The position numbers and the translations under genes are program-made. A stretch of 64,000 bases of DNA from assembly GCA_038025085.1 (NCBI GenBank), contig CM076144.1, forward strand, positions 46,230,001 through 46,294,000, in the 5' to 3' direction. Source of the stretch: Tetragonia tetragonoides. Lineage: Eukaryota > Streptophyta > Magnoliopsida > Caryophyllales > Aizoaceae. A model generated the notes under the pieces. It was given only the letters and a program-made list of their open reading frames with translations. It was not told where the DNA came from and made no database searches. Below, piece by piece: positions 1 through 9,586 of this stretch (the first letter of the stretch is position 1; the number at the start of each line of letters is the position of its first letter).

Positions 1-524
1 ATTACTAACAGAGGTTAACAGAGTTAGGAAGAGGTCCTCATTCCATTACTTTTATAGTTGAGGTCCTTATTCCAATTTTTGGTGAAAGTTCAGGTCCTTA
101 TTTCATAGTTAACTCTACATATTTATATTGATTGACCTCGCTCACACAAAACTTGCTCATTTTTGCTATTGACTTTGGTTCTTAATCTGATGTCTGATAA
201 CCACATGTGACAAATAGTTGCCTATAAATAAGCTTTCTTGTCACCATTGGTGTGTCATATGACTGATATCCAATAATCAAGATATGTATCAAAGCTCCAC
301 AAAAGGATAGTATGCATCTTTCTTTTAATTTCTTTTAAACTCATCCTTTTTCCTTGTACTAATTAATATTTACAAGTATTTTTTTTAATTTTCCTCATAA
401 TTTTACTCTTATAGTCTTATACATGCATGTTGGGTACTAATCCAAAACTAAAGAAAGCAAGAGTTATATAATAACCTTTGGTATATACTAATTAAAGAAT
501 ATTGAAGTATATTCGAATAAGTGC
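1..524 (+). promoter_or_regulatory. Upstream region of BAHD copy 1
   Basis: AT-rich non-coding DNA before the first BAHD exon. Two TATA-like boxes are visible, TATAAATA at 223-230 and TATATAATA at 465-473; the second is 50-75 nt before the likely start codon. Which one is used cannot be decided from sequence. Nothing else coding is seen here. Confidence 0.35.
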
Positions 525-1047
525 ATGCCCAAACTAATAATGGTGGGGATGAAAGTAAGAAGGCAAGCCCCAGTGCTTGTGGCGCCATTGAAGCCTACAA
601 CAAAGGAGTCATTAGAACTATCAGACATCGATAAGCAACAATCCCTTCGGCTTCAGATTCCAGTAATCATGTCTTTCAGAGGAAATGACCTGAAAAGTGG
701 AGACTTAGACCCGGCAAAAGTGATCAAAGATGCACTTGCTGAGGCACTCGTTTACTACCACCCCTTTGCAGGTAGACTCCGCGAGGAGGGCTACAACAAA
801 AAGCTCGTCGTCGATTGCAATGGCAAAGGTGTGTTGTTTTTCGAAGCAGATGCAAATGTTACCTTGGAGGAGATTGAGAATGAAATTCTCCCTCCATGTC
901 CATTGTTGGAGGAGCTTCTTTTTGATGTCCCTGGCTTCAATGGGTTCATAGGCTGCCCTTTGCTTGTATTTCAGGTAATCTTACTACTGTCGCACTTCAT
1001 CATGGCCCAATTAATTAAATGCTCAACTATATTAGGATGGGTAATAA

Positions 1048-1574
1048 GAATGATTTCCTCACAAAGGGCTAGATTACAAAATACTACCCAAATTAGGTTG
1101 GGGTAGAAAATAATTTCTATGAGGATGTACACGTAGGTTCGGAACTTCACGAGTCTCAGGGTTATTTTTTTTACTCAACAGACAAAGTTGCTACACGGAG
1201 TAGCGACTTTCCTGAACGTAAGTCGCCATTGTGGATAGCGACTTAAGTCCAAGATAGTCGCTACCCTTTGTAGTGACTCTCTCTGTTCACTTTCTACTCA
1301 CAAAACTTCACGCGTCAGGGAATCATAATAAGTCGCTAACACGGAGAGCAACTTAATTATATATGATTGCTGAAGTCGTTGTCCGTGGTAGCGACTTACG
1401 CCGGAAAAACTTGCTATTCTATGTGGCGACTATGGCGGCTGAGCAGAAAAAAAAATTGTCTGTCCTATGAACTCCCGGCCCGAGCCTACGTGAATACACT
1501 CATAGGAATTATTTTCTACCCCAACCTAAAATGGGTATTATTTTATAATCCCGCCCTTTTTGAGGAAATAAATC
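1048..1574. mobile_element. MULE-type MITE with long TIRs and a 9-bp TSD
   Basis: A 527-bp element in intron 1 of BAHD copy 1. Imperfect terminal inverted repeats of about 95 bp (1048-1142 and 1478-1574) begin GAATGATTTCCTCA / GATTTATTTCCTCA. It is flanked by a perfect 9-bp direct repeat GGGTAATAA at 1039-1047 and 1575-1583. Long TIRs and a 9-bp duplication are the hallmark of Mutator-like elements. The interior has no transposase and carries several copies of AGTCGCTA/TAGCGACT in both orientations. Confidence 0.85.
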
Positions 1575-2571
1575 GGGTAATAAACTAGACAACAACATCG
1601 GAGCTACACTAAATTTGTCATATGTTTGAGTTAACATCATATCACAGAAGCATCTAAGAATTTTCTCCAAGTTTTATTGCCTAGCTAGTTTATTTGGTGC
1701 TGTTAGTAGTTAAGTTTTTCTGTCAAGAACCATGCTTGAGCTACTCACTAGATAGTAGATAGTTTGCCCATTTTATGTGGGATCCAAAAACTAGTTTATG
1801 TCTTGGAATTCCGATAAATGATTTACAAGGGTGGGGGTTCAAGACTCATTGTCCTCAATTTAGAATTGATGATGGTATTTATTGTTATGGGCCTTTAGGC
1901 AACCCATCCTCCTTGTAATGGTCCAAAGAGCCCAGTTTTCTTGTCTATTCCACCAAAAAAAGGACTCTGGGAGTAATAAACTAGACCATAATTCCATACT
2001 TTTATATGCTCCGTTTTTGAACTGGAAAAAATTGATGTGAATTGAACTGAATTTTTTTTCTTTCTAACCCGACCTTCAACCATTTAAAACTTGTCCAATA
2101 TATTAAGTATTGTACTCATCAAAATTATATTTTAAAATCTTTCCAATGACATAAGTATCATAAATTTATTTTAACTTTAAATTATCCTAGTAATAAATTA
2201 CACATTAACTAAATTAAATTTACATAAAATTAAGTTCAAGAGAACACAACCTAAGACGTTTAAATACACCATTTGATTGAGTTAACAATTGTGTTCACGC
2301 GGAGATGTATCTAAATTCTTTTTATTTAATTTTTGTTTTTGAAGGAAGAAATTAAGAATCTAAACCCTAAATGTATTATTGTTAGTAGTTGAGTGTTGAC
2401 GTCAGGCTAATGATGTAAGAGTCGGAGATACCCTTCCAAGGAAGTCACGTGCCACAATTGGATCAATTATTTGTGTACCGCATTATTTCAAAAATGTGAC
2501 ATAAATTTGGAAGACATGTTTGTCCATTATAGGGTCCTTGAAAATTAAGGGGGAAATTACCCTCCTATCTC

Positions 2572-3420
2572 AAGGCGTGAAATATACACTCAAGTATATG
2601 GTGGTTGATGGACTCATAGGTTTCACGTTATTAATAATATTTGGCTTAACGTAAATAAAAGTATGGGCTAAACAAGTGTGGTATATTGTACGTAGCATGT
2701 CTTGTGTGGACTTAGACTACCATGGACTACGGATGGCAATGGGCCGGGTCTGGGGTGGGTCCAGCTGGATCCAGACCCATTTATATTTTTGAGTTGAGAT
2801 CCAGACCCGGTCCAGACCCTACAGGATCTATAATACTTAGATCCAGATCCGCTGGGTCTAGTGGATCCGTGGGTCCTAAATGGGTCTCATTAATAAATAA
2901 ATAAATAAATAAAGAGATTTGTTCCTAAATCCTATAATATGCATAAGATTTGAAGTTTTTATTAGAAAATATTACTTAACAAACGTATTTATACTCATCG
3001 AAAAATGAAAGAAACTCAAATTTTCACCTTTGAACTCTTTTTTTAAACATGATCTTTACTTTTTTTTTCTTTTTTGTTTTTTACATGTTAATGGGTCCAT
3101 GGGTCGGGTCTGGGTCTGTGATGCTGGACCCAGATCCAAATCCATTTACAACACATGGACTCAGATCCAGATCCAAATTCAATGGGTCTATAAAAAGGGG
3201 ATCCAGACCCTTATAAATGGATCTGGATCTGTGGGTCTGGGCCGGGTCTGGCCGGGTCTCAGACCCATTGCCATCCCTTCCATAAGAAAACTACGGTAAA
3301 TATTTAGCAGGGTCATGAAGGATATATTTAAAAATATTTAGTTTATTGATCCACCGTAAACTAAGTCTATACAAATTTTTGTAGGTATATTGTGCTAGAT
3401 ACACTTGAGTATATAGAAAA
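2572..3420. repeat. Family A MITE copy, split by a nested insertion
   Basis: The left part (about 2572-2698) matches a repeat at 23110-23270 (ATATACACTCAAGTATAT against ATATGCACTCGCGTATAT, then the shared TGTGGTATAT segment). The matching right part (ATACACTTGAGTATAT.. AAATTTGCCC) resumes at about 3390. Between them lies foreign DNA whose edges carry TCTTGTGTGGACTTAGAC and its inverted partner, plus the GGGTC-rich element below. Exact borders are uncertain. Confidence 0.5.
2731..3276. mobile_element. GGGTCTGG/GGATCCAG-rich inverted-repeat element
   Basis: The ends are inverted repeats: GGATGGCAATGGG at 2731 and CCCATTGCCATCC ending at 3276. Both arms are built of runs of GGGTCTGG, GGATCCAGACC and similar words, with an AT-rich core. 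There is no coding capacity. I found no clean target duplication. It resembles the GGGTCGGG hAT-like elements elsewhere in the window in architecture but has different TIRs. Confidence 0.6.
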
Positions 3421-3762
3421 ATTTGCCCTAGCCTCGTACCTTACATGTAGTATATGTGAATTGTGAATACAGGTGACTCGTTTGATGTGCGGTGGTTATA
3501 TATTAGCAATAAGATTTAACCATATACTGTGTGACATGTACGGACTACTACAACTACTGAAAGCAATGGTGAAATATCAAGGGGAGCACAAGTGCCCTCT
3601 ATCGCACCGCAATGGAAAAGGGAGCTTCTATGTGCTAAGTACCCGCCAAGGGTGACATCCACACAAAAGGGTGACTATGGCGAGGTAAAAAGAGTGATTG
3701 AACTCTATTTGTACATGGTAACTGTGTTTTTTCTTGCAAATGTTGTCTTAGGTTAGCAGTTA

Positions 3763-4014
3763 GGGTGCATTATTCAGGGTTGAATTTAACCGAGTTCAAC
3801 CGAATTCAATACCACTGAACTAAAATGAGTACCGCTGACCTGAATTAAACACCACTTAATATGTGAGACAAAATATATGTTTCTGATTTAATCGAACAGT
3901 ACAATTGATGAGCTGAAGTGAAATTCACTAAGCTGAAATGAAAACCACCGAATTGACACGAGATCACCATTAAACTGAACTGATTTGACTCGGTAAGGTC
4001 TAAAGAATACAGCC
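3763..4014. mobile_element. Family B MITE, Tourist-like (TTA TSD)
   Basis: A 252-bp element in intron 2 of BAHD copy 1, flanked by TTA at 3760-3762 and 4015-4017. The ends are GGGTGCATTATTC and the inverted GAATACAGCC. The interior is rich in short inverted words such as CTGAACT, AACCGAATTC and ACCACTGAA. Related copies lie at about 26105-26380 and 30450-30717. The TTA duplication suggests the PIF/Harbinger group. Confidence 0.65.
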
Positions 4015-5407
4015 TTAGTTGGTTATAGTAAGTACTTAACTTCCCATGGTTAATTCGAGAACAGGCTGTGCTTGCTTGCTTGTTTGATCCATATATATAT
4101 ATATACATTAACATGCCTCTACGTTTTGATGATCTCTAATATAGGTGGTGAGGGACAAAAGTAATGAGCAAGTGATCAACAAAAAGAAAGACAATAACAA
4201 CAATAATATGGTCCAAGAAGGCTTCTTTTTTGGCCCCCAAGAGATGCAAGCAATCCGCAATCATCTTCCCTTCAACTTCAGACAATCTTGCTCCACCTTT
4301 GAGCTTCTATGCGCATGCATATGGAGATGCCGAACACTGGCCCTCCAACCCAAACCCGAAGAGGTTGTTCGCTTGTTTAGTGTGTTCAATGTACGGGGAG
4401 CAAACATCATTTCAGTGCCATTGGGATATTATGGTAACAGCGTAATTTACCCTCGCATAGTTACAAAAGCAAATGAACTAACTTCTGAAAATTCCTTAGT
4501 ATATGCCTTACAAGCACTGAAGGAAGCGAAAGTCAAAGTACGCAATGTTGGATCAATGACAGATTTCATAACTATGTGGGAAAGTCCAAATTTTGCAGAT
4601 CTTTTGAATTGGGCACCATACAGCACAATGCGCATTGGGCTTGAAGATGTGGATTTTGGGTGGGGCACCCCATTATATATCGGTGTTCCAAGGGCACTAT
4701 CTTTAATTATGAGCAATTTTACAAGATTTAGGGACGGAAGAGGGGAAGATATTATAGCGGTGGTATTGTGTTTGCCAATAGAAGCTATGTTAAGACTTCA
4801 AAAGGAATTGACAAGAATGGTTGGGAAGCCATGTCATAGGTCGCATTTGCTACAACCAACTTCTGTGAGATCAATGCTTTAAGCTAGTTTCATAGTAAAG
4901 CAATAAAACTTCTACTAAGGAGCAATTATGGTTGCTTAATTAAATAAAGATCACATTTAGTTTGCCAATTTCCCACGGTTCCCGCCTTGAGGTAGCACAA
5001 TCAACAATGTTTTGCATTTGTATTTGAATAAAAATCATGTGGACACAAAGACAAAAATAAGATATTGGCGCCATATTTATTGTAAAATATATGAGTTGGC
5101 TTTTGCAAAATAATGATTACACATCTATATTGATTATAAAATTACAATTATAGCCCAATAAGTCAGACCATTTTAGGTGTGGGGTGTTAGCTTCGTCAAA
5201 TAGTTACACATTATAGTAGTAATTCTGATCCGCCAAAGATGAGAATATGCAAAAATTACAACTAGACAGAGTTAACATCAAGTTTGGGATAGATTAGCGC
5301 AATGATATATCTCTCACTCGTTTCCAACAATGACTTGATTTTAAGTATCATTAAGTTTTGAAGTGAATATATATAATAATTTAATGTTTAAAATATTTGA
5401 AGTGAGA

Positions 5408-5930
5408 TTATTAATATTATTGATAAAATATATTTTATTTTATTTTTGCAAAGATTTCTATCCATATTATGCTTACTTATTATTCTTGAAAATGATGTTT
5501 TTATACCACATTGATTTGTAATGAGATTGAAATAAATTTAAATAGAGAATAAAAACAGTATATGTACACTAATTTTAATAGAATGCATGAGATATCAACT
5601 TTTAGTGCTTATATACCGTTAATGCAGATGGAGTATATTCAATCTTTTATTAATTGAATTACTTATATAATAGGCTTTTAAAATAATTTTATGAATATTT
5701 TTTTAATCTAGTGTTATGAATATATTTAATAATATATTTCTTAAAATAATTAAAATGAATATTATTATTATTATTATTGATAACATACATTTTATTTTTT
5801 CAAAGATTTCTAATCATCTGATCCATGCTAATTCTTGAAAATAATATTTTCATACTACCTTCATTTGTAATGAGATTTGACTAAATTTGGATAGAGAACA
5901 AAAATAATATATGTACACTAAATTCAATAA
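5408..5930 (+). repeat. Diverged direct repeat of about 180 bp
   Basis: Segments 5408-5590 and 5761-5930 are alignable in the same orientation, sharing CAAAGATTTCTA, TTCTTGAAAAT, TTTGTAATGAGATT and TATATGTACACTAA in order. They are AT-rich and non-coding, and probably remnants of a duplicated repeat. Confidence 0.55.
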
Positions 5931-6159
5931 GTAATTCAATTAATGAAAAAAATAAATAAACTCATTATGCATTAACAGTATATTTGCACTAAAAGTTTAT
6001 ACATCATGCTCATTTTATACCGCACAACTAAAACTATGTGACAAGGTTGTCTACATGTAGCGTCTACGTATTATCTTCACACAAACATTTTCTCTTATGT
6101 GACGTCCTATATGTCATCATAGCATGGAAATGACTCAACTTTTATAGGATACATATACA

Positions 6160-7321
6160 TATATATCTCATTTTGAAGCATTTTTCAAATCCAATCCAAC
6201 GAAGTCAGAATCCTAATTGTTTGACTTGCATAACTAAAGTTATTTTATTTTGAATCTGGGAATATGCTAATAAATATGTAACTAAGTCAACTAATGATAA
6301 GTCATTAATGGTGGAGGATATGGTATGCTATGTGGCATGTTTGAGCTTACGTGTCGGCTTACGTGTCATGGTCACACGACGTGCGTGGCTCGCCTATGTG
6401 GCGTCCCACGTGTCGGCACCACACGAATAAGGACCCAGTTATTCCCGTTCTGCGCACGGGCTCGTCAAATAATTTTACAAATTTATAAAGTTTATTTAAT
6501 AGTATTATCCAATAAGTATATCATGAGCATGAAGTTATAGGAGATAAAGCTCTAGTTCTAATTTGATAGGTTTTGGCGATGGTAGATTTAAAGCACATAA
6601 ATCACAATGAAGCTATGCAGAGCATATTCCACGTTGGCATTAAGCCATGAACTCGATTAAATAGAGATAATAATTTTGGCGTTAATGATACCTGTAGAGA
6701 CTTTATCAATAGTAGAAATGAAAGAGTCATTCTATAAGTATATGCTTACTTTATTTTTCTATATTTCACAAGTAAGTATATAAGTCGTACTTTTAGGATA
6801 GTGAATGCTTCAGTTAGTACATTCGATCAATCTAGATACTCTTAAATATTCATTTTATTCTCTCAACAAAATGTCTGAGTGCCTAAAAATAACTTGGAAA
6901 ATTTGAAATGATTTAACCAATAAAATTACAAACTTGACATATGCACACCAATTATAGAAATATTCATGTGTGATTTGTATAATAATTATCGATTATGGTC
7001 GTGTCTTATACACTTAGTTTATACCGAACTTGTGGGTCAAATATATGACATATGTATCTCATTTTGAATTATTTTTAAAATCCAATTCAATGAAGTAATA
7101 ATTATAATATTCCAAGCTACGTAATCAAAGTTATGCTATTTTATAATTTGAGACAATATGCTAATAATGATAGATGTGATAATTAATTTGATGCATTAAT
7201 GAGTGATGACATGTTTGATGGCTTTGCTTGCATGGCAACTTATGTGTCAACCCTCCACGATTGTGTGTCGCCTACGTGGCGTCTTACGTGTCGTCACCAC
7301 ACGAATAAGGACCCAGTTATA
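6160..7321 (+). repeat. Diverged direct repeat pair of about 280 bp
   Basis: Segments 6160-6442 and 7043-7321 run in parallel. Each starts near TCTCATTTTGAA.. AAATCCAAT, includes CAAAGTTATN(n)TATTTT.. AATATGCTAATAA, and ends with a GC-rich stretch (CGCCTAYGTGGCGTC.. ACGTGTCG) followed by ACCACACGAATAAGGACC. The first copy continues into CCCGTTCTGCGCACGGG, a possible small hairpin. The ends are more conserved than the middle, as expected for copies of one non-autonomous transposon rather than a simple duplication. Confidence 0.5.
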
Positions 7322-7516
7322 TATTTTAAGTATCATCATTAGACTCATTACCTTCAAAAAGCGTAACGTCTTTGCAAATTTAAAAAGAAAAAATAAATAC
7401 TCGTAGGAGTCAACTTCTTGGGCTTTGACAATAAGAGCTAAGAAGTAGGTTGGGCAATGGAGCCCTGGACTTGCATAAGGAGAACCTAGCAGCTCAGCAA
7501 CGAGTCCCACTACATC

Positions 7517-7563
7517 CAACACTGTGTGGTGAATAGTCCACCCCACACAGTATGGACCCCTCA
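7517..7563 (+). repeat. Short palindromic module P, copy 1
   Basis: Contains ACACTGTGTGGTGAATAG followed by TCCACCCCACACAGTATGG, which can fold on itself. The same module occurs at 40665-40712, 44875-44923 and, inverted, at 54440-54486. Function unknown. Confidence 0.5.
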
Positions 7564-8012
7564 CAATTTGCTGAAAATTGGACAGGGAACCGGTTAGCTC
7601 ACAAAGTTATGGGGATGGGACTTGTTTTCTTGTGGGCCAGCCTCCACACATTTATGGCTTGCGCTGCTTCCTTCCTTTTTCTTCTTTTGTTTCTATTTAT
7701 TGTTAATTCATTCTTTTAGCACCAAACCTCCACATTACTGACAGATTACTATAGCCTAAACTAACAGCTCCTAAATAACTAAGGTTTTACGGACAGGTTA
7801 CAAAAGTTGAGTACATCACTCTTTTAGCAAGTAATTATTCTGCCTTTTTTTAGTTTTTTTTTTTGTTTTTGTTCTTTTACGATAGTATTAAACATTTGAA
7901 GTTTTTATTTTCCGTTCTCTTTTCTATGAGTGTGTTTTTTTCCCAACTGACTTAATTAAAGTGAATTGGATCAAATAATAATATATGAGAAGCAATTAAT
8001 TAATTACGTAAT

Positions 8013-8215
8013 TAATTATGGCAAGGTTATGGGTTCGAATCGCCATTCTCTCACATGCATATCTTGTGTCAGCTGGCTTCTAAAAAACTATACTAGCCTC
8101 TTGTTGGCGCTATATTGACGCGGGGCTAGTGCTTCCCCTGATTGTTTTATTAGTCTGACATGAGAGTCTGAATATGACATAGCTGAGAGTGTCTCGGTCG
8201 CTATTCACTTACATC
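8013..8215 (+). mobile_element. tRNA-derived SINE, 5'-truncated copy
   Basis: Shares a long stretch with the SINE at 10341-10575: GGTTATGGGTTCGAATCGCC (B-box-like), CTTGTGTCAGCTGGCTTCTA, ACTATACTAGCCTCTTGTTGG and GTCTGACATGAGAGTC. The A-box half is missing or unrecognisable. Confidence 0.6.
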
Positions 8216-8596
8216 TTTTTTTGGGTAGTAAAAAAAAACAATCAATCTTAGCTTGTGTAAAACCTCATCGGAGACTTTGTTGCCATAGGAAGCAAGACTT
8301 GATGAATACTTCACTCAATGAATAAAAGTTTTTTTGGTGCGACTCAATGAATAATAGGAGTAATTAATATTATTAAGTATTAACTCACCGACAAATGGAG
8401 AATGGAAGCATAAACTCCACGTAACACTCTGCAAACCACCAGCTTTCATATGCTTGCTAGAAGCTTGCATCATGTTGCATTTGCAGATTTGCTTTTGCTG
8501 CATATATATTTTAATCAACTTTCTGTAGCTGAGAATCTGAGATGATGAGATTTGGTGTCGTCGTTGAGATAAGATGATTCAATAATCTTCCGTATT

Positions 8597-8627
8597 AGCA
8601 TTCCAAAAAAAAAAAAAAAAAAAAAAA
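8597..8627 (+). mobile_element. Minimal poly(A) retro-insertion with 10-bp TSD
   Basis: The 8-nt sequence AGCATTCC followed by 23 A residues is bracketed by a perfect direct repeat CTTCCGTATT at 8587-8596 and 8628-8637. This is what remains when target-primed reverse transcription copies little more than the poly(A) tail. A replication-slippage origin is possible but would not explain the 10-bp repeat. Confidence 0.6.
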
Positions 8628-9044
8628 CTTCCGTATTCCATTGGGTTTCCAACTCTTGCGCGGTGGGCCTCTTGTCAAAATTCGAAGGTGAAGATGACCA
8701 CTCAGCTTTAAAGATCACCACTCCTAGCTCAGTATGGAGCGTAGGCGGTGTATCAAAACTCGTATTAAATACTCTAATATGTGATGTGTGTTTCTAACCT
8801 ATGATAATACCATATTCGTTATATTATTATATAAAAATTAATTGTAAATGAATCTATGAATAACATATATATACATTTAAACAATGTCCTTCATATACCA
8901 ATTTGTTTTTTCTTTTTTTTGAACTGGTTCACATACCACAAAGATAGACAGGAATATAAATTTGATGGGTCTTGCTTGATCCTTTATTTTGCTACTTTTA
9001 GGTGGTAGGACCAATGGACAACGTACGTTTGGACCATATATCTC

Positions 9045-9586
9045 TATAAATACATCAAAACCTTCTTGCATCTTACTATAACTTCAATTCCACAAGATAC
9101 ATAATTAGACCAGTCCCTTGCATATACAGACAGACAGACATACAGTATAGTTTATCAAAGTTGTTTTCATTTGCGCATGTTTTTGCATTCTAGCGGTTAT
9201 TATTTGTACTAGGTGGTACAGTCTAGGAGCTGTCTATGAGCTGGCATTGTTGTACTAGTGCACTGGCTATATAAGGGTTGTAAGAGGAATTATGCTGACA
9301 TCAATTATCAAATACAAAACTCACATTTTCACCATGTTTCCTCTGTCTCTCTTCTAAATCTCTTCCCTCTCTACATTTCTCATCATGTTGATGTTAGTTC
9401 AAGGAGGAATATCTCCGTAACTATACTCCTTCGCAATTGCAACCTCTAATTCCTCGAAATCCTCTTCAGATTTCTCGGGTTAGTTTTATCCATATGACCA
9501 TATCAAACTATAGCTTCAATTCCCAAAATATATATTTAGACCAGTCCCTTGCATAGTTGCCCATTAAATCGCATTCGTTATATTAC
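9045..9586 (+). promoter_or_regulatory. BAHD copy 2 leader, interrupted by an LTR-like block
   Basis: A TATA box (TATAAATA, 9045-9052) is followed by a leader that occurs twice: ACTTCAATTCC.. TTAGACCAGTCCCTTGCATA at 9076-9124 and again at 9509-9555. The roughly 390 bp between the copies contain another TATA-like box (CTATATAAGG, about 9269) and a CT-rich stretch like the U5 part of a plant LTR, so a solo LTR or other inserted element is possible. Its ends were not resolved. Confidence 0.4.

Larger units (their letters stand above)
525..4882 (+). pseudogene. BAHD acyltransferase copy 1 (benzyl alcohol O-benzoyltransferase-like), frameshifted
   Basis: BAHD enzymes transfer an acyl group from acyl-CoA to an alcohol or amine in the cytosol. 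Three exons are seen: 525-974 (donor CAG|GTAATC), 3473-3684 (acceptor ACAG|GTGACT, donor GAG|GTAAAA) and 4145-4882. Likely start is ATG 540 (MVGMKVRRQ) or 525. The catalytic HxxxD motif (HILCD) is in exon 2 and the structural DFGWG motif is intact in exon 3. Compared with copies 2 and 3, exon 2 lacks one base just after the ATG near 3568. The frame moves and stops at about 3653, although the sequence realigns perfectly in the other frame (VPSIAPQW..PPRVTS). Without that deletion the length would be about 465 residues, normal for the family. A 2.5-kb intron 1 and intron 2 hold several MITEs. Family assignment rests on motif order and on similarity to benzoyl/anthraniloyl transferases; the substrate is unknown. 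Confidence 0.85.
7566..9044. other. Non-coding spacer before BAHD copy 2
   Basis: Apart from the truncated SINE and the poly(A) insertion, this stretch holds only AT-rich DNA with T- and A-runs. I see no credible gene on either strand. Confidence 0.5.

Noticed and set aside
7247..7564. A 105-codon minus-strand open frame
   Set aside because: No family resemblance, composition like the non-coding surroundings, and it overlaps repeat segments found elsewhere.
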